64,000 bases of DNA from Chrysemys picta bellii (Eukaryota > Chordata > Testudines > Emydidae): contig NC_088795.1 in NCBI RefSeq assembly GCF_011386835.1, positions 106,638,434 through 106,702,433 on the forward strand. The letters are read 5' to 3'. The notes under the pieces are model-generated. The model searched no databases. It saw only the letters and a list, made by a program, of their open reading frames with translations, and had not been told where the DNA came from. Of the stretch, positions 9,333-21,894 are shown in pieces. Both the position numbers and the translations under genes were made by a program. Positions within the stretch are counted from its first letter, which is position 1. The number at the start of each line of letters is the position of its first letter.

Positions 9333-10115
9333 TAGGTCTGAAAGGGACTTAGACTAAATGATTTCTTCAATCACTTCCCCCCCCCCCCCCCCCGCCACAC
9401 ACACATACACTGAGGCAGGACCAAGTATACCTAGACCATTACTGACAGGTGTTTGCCTGACTGACAATTTTCTCAAAAACATCCAGTGACAGAGATTCTT
9501 CAGCCTATCTTGATAACTTATTCCAGTACTTAACTATCCTTATAGTTGAAAAGGTTTTTCTTAATATCTAACCTAATTCTTCTTTAGGATTCAGAGTAAA
9601 CCCCTTATTTCTTATCCTACCTTCAATGGACATGGAAAACAGATGATTACTGTCCTCTTTATAACAGTCTTTAACATATATAAACACTATTATCAGGTCC
9701 TTCACAGTCTTCTTTTCTCAAGCTTAAACATGCCCAGTTTTTTTAAACCTTTCCTCATAGGTTAGGTTTTCTAAACATATTGATCATTTTTGTTGCTCTC
9801 CTCTGGACTTTCTCCAATCTGTCTACCTCTTTTTTCAAGGGTGTTGCCCAACTGGACACAATACTCCAGCTGGAGCCTCACCAGAGTCAGGTAGAGTAGA
9901 ACATTTCCCTCTCGTGTCTTACATATGACACTCCTGTTAATACACCACAGAATGTACTTGCCTTTATACGACTGCATCACATTGTTGCCTCATGTTCAAT
10001 TTGTTATCCTCCATGACCTCAAGATCCTTCTCTGCAATATTACCGCCTAGCTAATTTTCTCCATTTTCTATTTGTGCATTTGACTTTTTCCTTCCTGAGT
10101 GTCATACTTTGCTCT
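9333..10115 (-). mobile_element. CR1 LINE 3' fragment
   Basis: Read on the minus strand, this is the C-terminal end of CR1 ORF2 (a C-V-Q-L-G-...-K-R motif near 9830-9880) followed by the 3' end. It is diverged, with stops, and carries a C(17) tract at 9377-9393 near its 3' end. CR1 copies are usually 5'-truncated, as here. Confidence 0.8.
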
Positions 10116-13100
10116 TGGGCCCACCTTCCAAAGCTCAGAGGCTCACAGCCACAACCTCTGAGAGAAGAAGATGAAGAGTGATCGAAGTTGAGGACTCCCT
10201 TCTGAAGGGGATGTAGACATCCCCCTGCTGACTGGTCCTGACCTAACATCCTGTGAGTTGCACTTCCTACCTTGAGCCTGTATCCATGACACTAAGGAAA
10301 CATTGCTGAGGCTCATTTGGACCTCTTATCACTATCCCATTCTGGTCATCCATGTGGGGAAGTGGGATGAAGGGATGGAAGGTTCTTTGTGGGGCTGGGG
10401 AAAAGAAAAGCCTTTGAGATATAGGGGAGAGGAATAAAGGAGTGGTCAGGGCCATGGCAGTAAGAGGGAGGGGAATTGGGACAAACATGTAGGGAGGTGC
10501 CTGCAAAAACCAGGGAGTGGTGAGGAGGCTAGGCAGTGGGAAGGGAACAGGTTCTCAGGTTGAAGGAGACGTTGAGTCAGGAACATTTGTGGGGAGGGAG
10601 GCAGTTTGTATGCCTATAAGGTTGAACTCTCAACCTGAAATTATTGCTCACAAATGGGGTTTGGGAAGAAGAGGAGGGATCAGAGAAGACCAGAAAACAA
10701 AATGTAATGTTTAATGGCTTATGATTTTTAGTCCAGTCTCTTGATTTTTTTGGGTTCAGCTTTTGATTTTATAATTTGAAGGCTGGCAACACTGCCTTTA
10801 TGGCACTGTGGTCATCAGGAAGACTACCCAGTCCAGCCCAGCCCCTAACTATGGTAATGACTCCCACATTGTTCATAAACCTATCCAGATATCTTGACAG
10901 ACCCCAATTCTCATTGTGACCTAATGGGACCACCAAAAAGCACTACTGGAGCTTATAAAATGTATGCATATGTATAATGAAGGTTATAGAAAAATATTTT
11001 ATGCTCTGTTGTAACAATTGGGTGTCTGATGCATTATTGAGTAACATAGTAAATAGGGGGGGGGGAAATCAAGGTTGTACCTTATTATCTCTAGCAGCAT
11101 TCTTAAACATAGGCACTAATAAGGTTCCAAATCCTGAAAACCTTACTACAAGTTTACTGAACAGTGATGACTATTACAACAAAATGTACATAGCTATATT
11201 CTTGAATTTGTTGCAATCGTATATGCACCCCATTTTCTATGAACATTTGAGTAATTGAGTTTTATTCACATGAATGCTCATGGAAAATGTACTTTAAACT
11301 GATATTCCTGACAGAGGAAATCGTTTATTTTAAATGGATGGGTTCATTTCATGGATGGATATGACATAGCAAAGTAACTGGACTGGAGTTTTGCATGAGT
11401 GAAAACTGAGTAAGGAGTTCAACATTTTGCCTGAAATATTTACCAAAATGCACTTAAGAATGTCACCCAATGGTTAAAGTTTCATGTTACATATCAGATG
11501 ATATAGAACAACAATAGTTTATATACCAAGAAAGGGGGATTTCAAACATTGCCATGGAAAATATACAAACTTTTTTTTTTTTGGTCTTATTTTTATGTAC
11601 AATGAAGGGGATACATTAAATTCATAGTTATTTCATTGTAATGTGATTACTCATGTTAGCATACATAACTTCACTGTTTATGGTTCATTATGTATCACAT
11701 TAAGGAAGCAGTGGTTGGCATTTATTTTGTCAATGGATAGGTGGCAGTGGTCATTCCATTCCCTGTGCTTGAATGCACATGTGCACCTATGCTACATCAG
11801 TGGCATCACATATGTAATTTTTTAAAAACTAAAAAGTAATAGCAAACCCTGAGATGGTTTGTTTGTTCTTTCTCCTGAGAGGAAAGCTGATGGATTGTCA
11901 ACTATTCTTTGTGTTCCACTTTTTCTATTCCCAATAACTGGATATCAGGGATGCAATCAAAATTTCTGTTAATAAGCATGAATTAATTTCAACTAGGGAC
12001 AAGTACCATTTTTATCATATTGTTACATGTCTACCTATTTGTTAGGATTCCCTCCAAGACATTTTCACTATTGTAATACAATATTTTGTGTTTGCAGTAT
12101 ATTTAAACATGTATTTTTTGGATAACTCTTTTAATGGTATCTAGTCTGAATATAGGTTCTTTATCTAGTCCATAAACAGAGCACTTTGCAAGCACTCAGC
12201 ATCCTCCTCTCCATCCCCTCCCACTGACTGAATTCTGGTAATTCACTAGTCAAAAAGCTGTTATTTGTCCAAATATGGCATCTCAAAAAAAAAAAAGCCA
12301 GCCTGCTGGCTTTCTACAGAAAAATGCCCAGGGGTTCAATATCCATGACAGGTCATAGGGATAATACTCATTCACACATCCTCTCTTTTGTCATCCAATA
12401 ACAAATGTGTTGGTACATGCATTTTCCGAAGCCATTAGGTAGAGGGGGCTAGCTGCACCATAATCAAGTTTACACTTCAAATCTATCAAATCCTTTCTAT
12501 GATTATGCTAGAATGCCTACTACATTTCTAGTAGTTCCCATAATACAGTTTAAATCTAAGTGGTTTGTTTTACATATTAGTTTCCAGAAATTTCCCATTG
12601 TAGGGAACAAATACCAAATATTAATGAAATTCCCACTAACCTAACTCATCCATTCTTTTGCTCTATTTCTTTTATCATTTAATTGTATATCAGGGTACTA
12701 TGTAAATATGCTGATAATGTAAAGGGATGAGATATTTCTCCTTGACTAGGAGCCATACTTTATTGTTCTTTAGCAGAGAAACAGAGCAGGGCATCCAAGC
12801 TACAATACATGGCTCATCTTGCAGTTCGTACTTAATGTTCCCATTAAGAAGGAAGGCTTGAGGGCTGTAATGGAGTCAGGATACATGGATCTATGGAGCC
12901 CAGGAATCCATAGGGAATTCTGTTCTAGCTCTGTTCATTCCAGAACCTCAGCAAGGAGAACTTGCCATTCACTGATATGATCTCAAGGCATATCTTCTAC
13001 CTGGCAGCACTACTTAATCAGAATCTGTAGTACCTTTGGCTGCCTCCTCCATAACTTTGCAGCAGAAACCATTGGAGGAGCACTACTAGAGTTAATGATT

Positions 13101-13607
13101 ATTGTAGTATCTCTAATTCCAGTGTTGATATTTGCTTGGGTGTGGGAGCTAACAATATTGTAGAATGTTTTTCTTTCTATCTTGGACATATCTTCAAAGC
13201 TGAAGATTCCTGTCATACTGTTGAGTTGGAGAAGAATGGTCTTTGCCAAACTAAGAACAGAGAGAGCATGCCATGGAACCAGTTCAATATTCCTTCCCAC
13301 ACAGACCTGTCAGGTATGGCTCACTCCTTGTGTGTTACATAATGTTTGGATTCAGTAGTAAAATGGGGAAAATGTGTTTTTAACTGACATAGAAAAATTG
13401 CAACAAGACATGAAACAAATGTGTGTAAACTTAAAAGATCCGTATATGTTCCTGTAGAAGGCAATATCATTTATTTAAACATTGAAAGAATCTATGCAAT
13501 ATATAGGAGCCTTCATCCTATTTCAAAGAAAATACAAAAGTTTAACTTTAAAAACTTTCACCCAAGGATACTGGTGCCATAGTGAATGCTTTATGGGCAT
13601 AACCCAA
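10116..13607. other. intergenic stretch, nothing firm
   Basis: Only short spurious ORFs occur (longest 96 codons, 13010-13300 on the minus strand). A short hairpin AAAGCCAGC/GCTGGCTTT lies at about 12293-12312 after an A-run. I find no exon-like, RNA or transposon structure that I can name. Confidence 0.4.
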
Positions 13608-13662
13608 AGCCCACTGAAGTCAATGGGAATTTTTCCATCAACTTCAATAAGTTTTGGATCAG
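13608..13662. repeat. short palindromic dispersed repeat (AGTCAATGG family)
   Basis: An imperfect hairpin of the form CCACTGAAGTCAATGG...CAACTTC. Related copies lie at 21041-21107, 50097-50165 and 56575-56636. Confidence 0.5.
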
Positions 13663-14448
13663 ACCCTAATTTTCTAACTTTCCATCAAAGGAATGTGGGC
13701 AGGAATAATTTTCAGTAAACCATTCAACTAAAAAAAAAATATTCCCCTGTATTTGCACAGGAAGAAATTAAGTTATAAGAGATTAACTTCAAATAATTGA
13801 CATGGTACCCATGAAATATGGTTGTGTTTTAATGAATTAGAATTTTAACAAATGAAGCTACATACAAAAGACATTCCAGTAACAGATTTAGTAATTGTGA
13901 AAATATCTTGAATTAAATTTTCAAATAATGTATAGTAGGCATACATTGAGCATTTAGACTTGCAATAACTGTTCATTTGTGCAATTTTCAGTAGTTCATT
14001 AGAAGTACCTAGCATAGCTGAAAATCTAGACTTTTATGCTTATTTCACAAGTACTATTTAAGAATTTAGCCCAGAGTGCTTTTAGTCTTACAAAAGACCT
14101 TAATCACACACATCCATCAGTCTAAATTTAGAAGCACAATTTACATCACACTGAAAATGCACCTGTATGATTAACCAGATGCCCATGCCTTAGGCTCACT
14201 TGCTTCTTTGAGTATCCAGCAAGTTATGTGTGCAAAAATTTAATCTATTAACATTTGTTCACAAATAATTATACATTTTTTCACGTGTAACTCAGGCACA
14301 AAAAAACCCTTCATTTTTCCTACAGTATATAAACATGCCCAAACCAGTAATTTCATGTGTGGAACATGCATTTACATAGTACAAAATGTACAACTTCTGT
14401 TCAAGTCAGGAAAGTATTTGGAAAGAGAGTTCTCCTTCCACAAAATGG

Positions 14449-14556
14449 GCTAGATTCTACGCTAATTTACATTAGCATAAATATGAAGTAATTGCCTTGA
14501 TTTCACAAAAATTGTCATGAATGTACACTGGTGTAACTGACATCAGAATCTGGTAT
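14449..14556. mobile_element. palindromic MITE (AGATTCT...AGAATCT ends)
   Basis: The terminal motifs GCTAGATTCT and AGAATCTGG are inverted, with an internal ACACTGGTGTAA palindrome. Copies with the same ends lie near 15485, 18547, 38350, 45831 and 48045. It is non-coding. Confidence 0.55.
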
Positions 14557-14771
14557 AATACCTTAATTGTACTCTACTATATGTCATATGGTTATTAAGA
14601 TTTCGCATATTGTAATATGTTTGCTATAATAATGAGGAGTACCAAAATGCTGTGAAAGCTGTGTTAGCCAGCCACAGTCAGTGTGCAAAGTTGCTCTCTT
14701 TTATAACAAAAATGCATAGTTAAATAAGCCATAAGTTTAGATAAAAATGGCTTCAATTTTCATTTACATTA

Positions 14772-14876
14772 TAAGGCCACTTTACACCACTCTGGCACTG
14801 TGAAGTGAGTGTATTTGAAATTCATTCCCCCTTTTGAGACCCCTTTTCTCTGCCAGAGTGGTGTAAAATGGCCTTA
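14772..14876. repeat. 26-bp inverted repeat with 53-bp loop
   Basis: The arms at 14772-14797 and 14851-14876 are complementary at 25 of 26 positions (TAAGGCCACTTTACACCACT... against its reverse). It is probably a small MITE. Confidence 0.8.
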
Positions 14877-15261
14877 AAGAGGTAAATGAGATTCAGGACC
14901 TAAGAATTTGGTAACTTATTTAGACCAATAATAATAGATTGTTAAAAGAATAGTTATTTAATTGGTACCATAGCTGTTAGGTGTTTCATTAAGAAATTAA
15001 CATACATTCAAATTTTTAAATGATAACATTTATAGGGTTGGATTCGCAGCTGCTCCCAGTCTTTTGGGGAAATAATTATAGTGGAATGGGCAAGAGGAAG
15101 CTGGTTGTAGCTCCCTGATCCTGCAGATGAAGGAAAGCAATTATGACAGCTCTTTATGCCACTAGGGATAAGAAAGAGCTGAGAAAGTATGATCCAGTGG
15201 AGCATCAGGCTATCCTTAAACTAGGGAAAATCCTAATAAGGCCGACACCACATCCCACCAT

Positions 15262-15446
15262 GGGGGGAGGGATAGCTCAGTGGTTTGAGCATTGGCCTCC
15301 TAAACCCAGGGTTATAAACTCAATCCTTGAGGGGGGACCATTTAGGAATCTGGGGCAAAAATCTGTCTGGGGATTAGTCCTGCCCTGAGTAGGGAGTTAG
15401 ACTAGATGACTCTCTTGAGGTCCCTTCTAACCCTGATATTCTATGA
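15262..15446 (+). mobile_element. turtle tRNA-derived SINE, full length
   Basis: The tRNA-like head has an A box around TAGCTCAGTGG and a B box around GGGTTATAAACTCAATCC. A body follows (TGGGGCAAAAATCTGTCTGG), then a CR1-like tail ending CCCTGATATTCTATGA. The shared tail explains mobilisation by CR1 machinery. Confidence 0.9.
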
Positions 15447-15484
15447 TCAAATTTCCCTAGCATACTAGAAACTACAGAAAGCTT

Positions 15485-15578
15485 AGGCCAAGAATCTCCA
15501 CCACTGTCAAGGAGTGTAGCTTGACTGAAATTAATGGGGCTATGCTCATTTATATCAACAGAGGATCTGGCCCTTAAT
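15485..15578. repeat. MITE fragment (AGAATCT/GATCTGG family)
   Basis: It has ends similar to the element at 14449, with CAAGAATCTCC at one side and GGATCTGGCCC at the other. Divergent. Confidence 0.4.
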
Positions 15579-15709
15579 TTTCACACAATTTGAGACAGCT
15601 AGCAATTCCTTAGCATAACTGACTAATCTGATACAATGGCATGGGCAAAAAGTGTCTGTAATTTTGATTTGATGAACTGGATATCATCGGATTCAATTGA
15701 AGTAGCAAA

Positions 15710-16090
15710 CAGGGGCGGCTCTAGTTTTTTTGCCGCCCCAAGCACGGCAGGCAGGCTGCCTTCAGCGGCGTGCCTGCGGGAGGTCCCCGATCCCGCGGAT
15801 TTGGTGGCATGCCTGCGGGAGATCCCCGGTCCCCCGGATTCGGCAGGGCACCTGCGGCAGGTCCCCGGTCCCGCGGATTCGGCAGCATGCTTGCAGGAGG
15901 TCCGCTGGTCCTGCGGCTTCGGCGTACTCACCGCCGAATTGCCACCGAATCTGCGGGACCGGCGGACCTCCCGCAGGCAAGCCGCCGAAGGCTGCCTGAC
16001 TGCCACCCTTGCACCGACCGTCAGACTGCCTCCCCGCAGCTTGCCACCCCAGGCACGCACTTGAAGTGCTGGTGCCTGGAGCTGCCTCTG
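15710..16090. mobile_element. GC-rich hAT-type MITE
   Basis: The terminal inverted repeats are CAGGGGCGGCTCTAG and CTGGAGCTGCCTCTG. The 8-bp duplication GTAGCAAA is exact at 15702-15709 and 16091-16098. The interior is GC-rich and made of repeated GATCCCCGGTCCC-like units of about 40 bp. The long overlapping ORFs on both strands here come from this repeat and are not genes. Confidence 0.9.
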
Positions 16091-16298
16091 GTAGCAAAGG
16101 ACAATCAAGAAAAACCTGCCTTTGTGAAATCCTGTGAACTCTTTTGGAACTGGATGATGCCAGACTGATGAATGGTGGTGAAACATTCCATCAGGTAGCT
16201 AAATATCTAACCCAAGTCTGGAGAACTGTAAACCTCCTTACGCACCTACAGGATTTCATTTTTTTCCATAAGAAGTTGAATTAGAATGAAGGATTTTG

Positions 16299-16452
16299 AA
16301 GCTCTGTAAGATGGAAGAGTTTGGATTGTCTAGAAATTAATGTTAATTAGTAATTTACATCTGTATATATATATTAAAGCTCTTTAAGGTGGAAGAGTTT
16401 GGATTGGATATATATGATGTAAATTACTAGTTAACATTAATTTCTAGACAAT
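16299..16452. repeat. 37-bp inverted repeat with duplicated spacer
   Basis: The arms at 16325-16361 and 16416-16452 are complementary at 36 of 37 positions. A ~30-bp direct repeat (GGAAGAGTTTGGATT core) precedes each arm, at about 16299-16327 and 16376-16407. It could be a MITE or a template-switch product. Confidence 0.8.
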
Positions 16453-17666
16453 ATATAGTGTTCTAGACTATATATATCTCGTGAAGGACTGGAGCCCCTG
16501 GAAGGAGGACTATGATTTTTAGAACTCTTTAGGTTCCACGGCCGATTGATACAAAGGATTTGAGAAACAGGTTACCAGATTTCAGATGGCAAGATCATAA
16601 TTAGGTCATCACCTAACTCTCGTGCTATCATGGTGTATTCTTTCATTAGTCCACACTTGGAGAAAGATCAACACAATAGGGTTTGAGATTTATCTGAGTG
16701 ATAATATTGTTAAGCCAGTGGTCTCTTCTTCTGATAATCTGTAAGGCTTTCATGATCAACTTTGTTATCTTCTCTCAAATCCAGGTCAGTGTGGTGAAAA
16801 TGGGTAGAAAAAAATGACACAGAAAGCTGTGCTCACAACCCCTAACATAGCAGGAGGTAAAAATAGTTAAGTATCTGATTTAAAACATGTAATCCACTCC
16901 TTACCCTGGAAAGCCTCCTCTGATCAACTGTTAATACTCTCTGTCAGCTGGCTTTCCTCCACTGAACCCCATTCTGGACCCTTCCTTGCCCCATGTCTGA
17001 CACCTAGCTATTTTAAATAAAAGAGGGTCAGGTAAGGCAATTTATACAGTCTTCCCTTTTGGGGGAAAACAGTAACAGTGGTCCCACAAGGAGCAGAATT
17101 TGCTCCCTATACTTTACATTGTTGGCAGGGACCTTATGTTTTATGTCAGTAAAGAGTTATGAACTGAAATGGGATAAGAAAAAATAGTTATAAGAAAACA
17201 GTCATTAGTAGAACTGAGTGACTAATGAAAGAAAATTTCTACAAGTGAATTTTAATTTAACCCTCTTTTCGTATTTGCTTTCTATCTGTATTCAAAGGGT
17301 GAAGTCTTATTAGAGAAAATATTTGCAGAAAAACAGTTATGCCCTCAAATACTTGAATGTTCACCAAAAGCAAATTTCAAAAGGAACGTTTTGTAGAATT
17401 AACAATCCATACTGCATTATTTTAGTTAGGCCATCCAGTCAGAGAACAGAAATGATACCATAAGATTTATGTAGCTAGTGAACACATTGCAAATTTCCAA
17501 CTGTATATTCAAATATTCATAGTTGGATTTATTTTCATTTCTGCTGCTTTATTTACTCTTCATTTTGCCCTAAGGCTGATTTCTAATAGTATAAGGATGA
17601 CACTCAGCACTGGGTCCCCAAATTTCATTTTCAAAATATGTGAACAAGAATACAATTGCTTTTGAT
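16453..17666. other. intergenic stretch
   Basis: No coding, RNA or transposon signal that I can support. Confidence 0.4.
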
Positions 17667-17856
17667 GGGGCAGGGATAGCTCAGTGGCTAGAATATTAGT
17701 CTGCTAAACTCAGGGTTGTGAGCTCAATCCTTGTGGGAGCCACTTAGGGATCTAGGGCAAAATCAGTACTTGGTCATGCTAGTGAAGGCAGCAGGGGGCT
17801 GGACTTGATTACCTTTTAGGGTCCCTTCCAGTTATATGAGATAGGTATATCTCCAT
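17667..17856 (+). mobile_element. turtle tRNA-derived SINE
   Basis: A and B box motifs (GATAGCTCAGTGG, GGGTTGTGAGCTCAATCC) and the body CACTTAGGGATCTAGGGC are present. The tail ends in GAGATAGGTATATCTC, not the ATTCTATGA form, so this is a different tail subtype from the copy at 15262. Confidence 0.9.
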
Positions 17857-19260
17857 ATATTTATATTTATGTATTTATTCACATGCACAAAATAATATGC
17901 TGCAAGCACATATTTTACAGAAAAAATCAAGGCACCTGTAGTTGATATTGTAGCTTGAGGAGCCTACTGGTCGAACTCTTTTCAGACCAAAGTGACTGGA
18001 GCCTGAAGGTGGAAGGTGATGAGGTATCTGTTTTAAATCACCTGGATCCATCCTGCAATTCAGATGAGGCATCTTTTTCCTGGATTATCATATCCACAGC
18101 TATATTTGGTTCTGGAATGTAAAAGAGAGGATTGTTCTTGATAATACTCAAGCAGAATCACTCTGTTTTTCATTTATAAGCAGCATGATTTTTCCTATTG
18201 GGTAGTAAAATGTTTTGTATCTTGCATGTAATCCTGTTACTGTACTGATAATCCATATCTGCTGTGTGATTGCTACAGCAAATTAACTGTGTGAGGCTAT
18301 ATAATCATGCAGGAGTAATGAGATTTTGTAGCTTATACTGAATGACATATATAAAACTCTGAGTGGCCAGTAAGTCCTGGGACAGCATGCAAAACTCTAT
18401 TTTCTCTGTTTTTGCAATTCTTGCTCATTTAGAATCTAGTCCTTCACATAAAACTGTCATGAAAGTTCTGTCAGAACCAATTCTTTCCAACACTTCTATC
18501 AGATTCATCCAGCTCAGCACATGAATAACCATGATGACTATGTAGAACCTGATTCTGATCTTGCTTATATTTCTTTTACACTGGTGTAACTCCATTGATT
18601 TCACTGGAGATACTGCTAATTTACATCAATATATACTGATATAAGTAGGAGGAGAATATGGCCTTTGTGTCTCTAACCAAGAAAATCAGTGTAATTCAAA
18701 TATAAACCAAAAAGGTTCTGAATATACTTACCTGCTTTGTGAATTCTATGTCTTTCAAGTGCAAATGAGTGTTTCATTCTTACCGCCTAATAAAATTCAT
18801 ACATAGTTAATGATACGAGAGATAACAATAAGTTTATTGCTTCCAGTTTTAAACTAACATATGGCAATTCATAAACAACCCTATCTATGGCATGTATGTA
18901 TCAGTAAAATTAAACCAAGGCAACATATTTTAAATATGGAAAAGGTGAGTGAACATGATTTACACAAACTAGTCTAATTCATTTTCATATAAGTATGTAT
19001 TATTTATTCAAATCAATATATTTATTTTTCAAATCAATGAATAAAATGCACATATTGTCATTAACTGACCAGACCAATATATTTGAAATGAAAAACTGTG
19101 TGGCTCACAAGCAAACTGATATGATTTACCCACACCAATATAACAAATTGTCACAAACATGATTTATTATCAATCAGTCCAACATATCATATGCACAAAC
19201 CAATACACAAAAAAAGTAAACTTATCCTCTTATAGAATGCATTTCCATGTGGAAATCAAT
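17857..19260. other. intergenic stretch with one MITE
   Basis: Apart from a MITE at 18547-18664, nothing is identifiable. The 65-codon minus ORF at 17875 has no recognisable domain. Confidence 0.4.
18547..18664. repeat. palindromic MITE copy
   Basis: CTGATTCTGATC at the start, ACACTGGTGTAACTCCATTGATTT inside and a degenerate GGCC end place it with the 14449 family. Confidence 0.45.
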
Positions 19261-19443
19261 CATAGAATATCAGGGTTGGAAGGGACCTCAGAAGGTCATC
19301 TAGTCCAACCCCCTGCTCAAAGCAGGCCCAATCCCCAGACAGATTTTTACCCCAGTTCCCTAAATGGCCCCCTCAAGGATTGAATTTACAACCCTGGGTT
19401 TAGCAGGCCAATGCTCAAACCACTGAGCTATCCCTCCCCCCCC
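19261..19443 (-). mobile_element. turtle SINE, first of a tandem trio
   Basis: On the minus strand it has the tRNA head (GATAGCTCAGTGG form), the body, and the CR1-like CCCTGATATTCTATG tail. Full length. Confidence 0.9.
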
Positions 19444-19454
19444 AAAATGTAATG

Positions 19455-19638
19455 AAGATATACCTATCTCATAGAGCTAGAAAGGACTCTGAAAGGTCAT
19501 GGAGTCCAGCCCCCTGCCTTCACTCGCAGGACCAGTATTGATATTTTCCCCAGATTCTTAAGTGGCCCTTTCAAAGATTGAACTCACAACCTTTAGTTTA
19601 GCAAGGCAATACTCAAACCACTGAGCTATCCCTCACCC
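19455..19638 (-). mobile_element. turtle SINE, second of trio (other tail subtype)
   Basis: Minus strand, full length, with the GAGATAGGTATATCT-type tail. It is more diverged than its left neighbour. Confidence 0.85.
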
Positions 19639-19644
19639 ATATCA

Positions 19645-19733
19645 AAAATCCCTAAGTGGGCCCCTCAAGGATTGAACTCACAGCCTGGGGTTTAGCAAGC
19701 CAATGCTCAAACCACTGAGCTATCCCTCCCCCC
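19645..19733 (-). mobile_element. turtle SINE head, third of trio (truncated)
   Basis: Only the tRNA-like head and the start of the body are present. Same orientation as the two preceding copies, and only a few bases away. Confidence 0.85.
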
Positions 19734-19937
19734 AATCCATTAAAACCAGTAGATTTTGGGGACAAAAACAATATATTTTAAGAAAAAAACAATCAATAAT
19801 CAAAACATAATGCATATGAAGATATTTACATCTTGAACTGTTAAGCACCTGAAGTGATGGTGTATTGAATATGACCATTTATATCATTGATATTATCACT
19901 GTTATACAAATGCAACAAATCTAACAAAGAAAAAGGT

Positions 19938-21002
19938 TGTCATGTGAAGTATCAATGGAAACGTTATGATTTGCTAAGTATGATTATCCTATTTATATGC
20001 ATGTATCATCTTTCTATCTGACGTTATGAATATTGGCTATGTACTGGTATCTTAGACATGTGTTTTGTTCCTGGGTAATGCCCCCTCACCCCACAAAGAA
20101 TTTACATTAGTGCCAGACAGCTATTTGTTGATTGCCCATTAAGGAAACTCAGCTCACAATGAGCCATTGAAGAAATCCATCCCAAGGAGTAAGCCTTTCC
20201 TGTGGAGGCCTTAGAAAAAATATGGGCAATGGCTATCCCTGTGAGTCATTTAAACATGTAAGGGCATGTGATATATTCATGTGACCCTGGACTCCATCTT
20301 GGGCCAGTAATTTTCCATGCATCTGCGTTGTGGGCTTTGTTTGAGACAGTAAAATTCCAAGCATGTGGCAGAGGATATAAAAAGGCACCTGAGACATCTT
20401 CATTTTGTCTTCATTTCCTGCTTCATTATCTGGACTGGATTTCTAACAAGGAAGCTCTAAACAAGGACTGATTACTCCCAATCTATTTGGGTAATTCCAG
20501 AGAGACTTTCGCAAGCTAACAGTTTATTCCATCACTGCTTCAAACCTGATACAAGGACTTTGCAATCACTTGTATGTATATGATCTATTAATCATTTATA
20601 ACTCTTTTCTTATTTTCTTTTATTATTAAACCTTTAGTTTTTAGTTACTAAAATATTGGCATCAGCGTGATTACTGGGTAGGAACTGAATTATATATTGA
20701 CCTGGCTAAGTGGTTGATCCTTTGGGATTAGAAGGACCCTATAGTTGATTAAATTGGTTTTCAGTAACCACTCATCATAAAATCCAGTATCTGAGTGGTG
20801 AGCCAAGGGCTGGAATGCCTAACGAGACTGCATTTTTGACTTCTTGTTAACCAGTATGGTGATACAGAAGTTCATTTTTGTTACTGTCTTGGTATAATCT
20901 AATGATAGAATAATCTCCAGTTTGGGGTGAGTCTGTCCTATTTCTCAGCAGTCTGTCCTGAATTTGGCATCCTCATCTGTGACCCACTGAGGCACAGTGA
21001 CA
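19938..21002 (+). mobile_element. solo LTR-like element
   Basis: The left end TGTCATGTGAAG and right end CACAGTGACA form a short inverted repeat about 1.06 kb apart. TATAAAAAGG at 20375-20384 and ATTAAA near 20625 give promoter and poly(A) order. I could not find a convincing TSD, so the boundaries are approximate. Confidence 0.6.
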
Positions 21003-21040
21003 CCTTATACATAGCTTCAATTTAATAAAGAAAAAAGGTG

Positions 21041-21107
21041 TGATCCTGGCTCCATTGAGATCAATGGAAAAATCCCATTGACTTCAGTGGAAACAGGATT
21101 TCACCCA
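21041..21107. repeat. short palindromic dispersed repeat
   Basis: CCATTGAGATCAATGG and CCCATTGACTTCAGTGG form an imperfect hairpin. Same family as 13608. Confidence 0.5.
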
Positions 21108-21894
21108 TTTTAGCTATTTATTTCCTTCATGTTATTATTGAATAGTTATTATTGAAAGGTGGCAGGTGTTGACAGAAAACAGATTCTTTTAAAAAATGAT
21201 TGTTCTTGAAGTCTTAATTTAATTAGAAGTAAAGTAATAAACTAAGTTCAACGGTAAACAGAATCTGACATATTCTCACATTTGTGCTGAGTTAACACAA
21301 TTTAAAGAAATAATTTGTCATTTTCATAAGCTGAATACCCATTTCCCTCACACTATATTTACTATATTCATATTTGTTACAGGTTGTCAGACATGAAATA
21401 ATACTGCCTTTCAAATTTAAAAATGAATGTGTATTTCCTGAGAATGTTTCAATTCTTCATTTGATCAGCCCTGCAAATGTTTTCATTGTGGGGTTGTAAT
21501 TGTTTTTATTAGTGTTAAATGTAACAACAAGATTTCCCCCCCCCAAAGGGTTATCAACTGATTTGATACAACTTCTTTCAGTCTTCCCTCTGCAGACAGT
21601 TCCATCTATTATATGTCCTTTACACATGAATAGTTATCTGCACAGTATCTCAGGAAAACTAAATAGAAGAGAAAACTGAAATATTAAGGGCCAAACATTC
21701 AAAATATCTAGTGTGAGCAGTGAGGCTTGGAGTTGTGTGCCCTTCTGTGCACCATATAATATCTGTGTTCATAAATATATGCATGTCTATGCAGTTGAAA
21801 AGTAGTCAATAATTGTGCCTGGACAAGCTCTAGGGGGCACAGATTTTAGTTGCAACATACCACTCCCCTTTCAATTACTGGCTTTTTAAGGGCC

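Noticed and set aside
12290..12315. Short hairpin after an A-run as an RNA gene or terminator
   Set aside because: 9-bp arms only, no flanking gene, likely chance.
15262..15345. Functional tRNA genes at the SINE heads
   Set aside because: The A and B boxes belong to SINE heads that continue into SINE bodies; acceptor-stem pairing is not maintained.
15623..16186. Long overlapping ORFs on both strands (up to 187 codons)
   Set aside because: They lie inside a GC-rich hAT MITE with exact TSD and internal repeats; the arginine/proline/glycine-rich translations follow composition.
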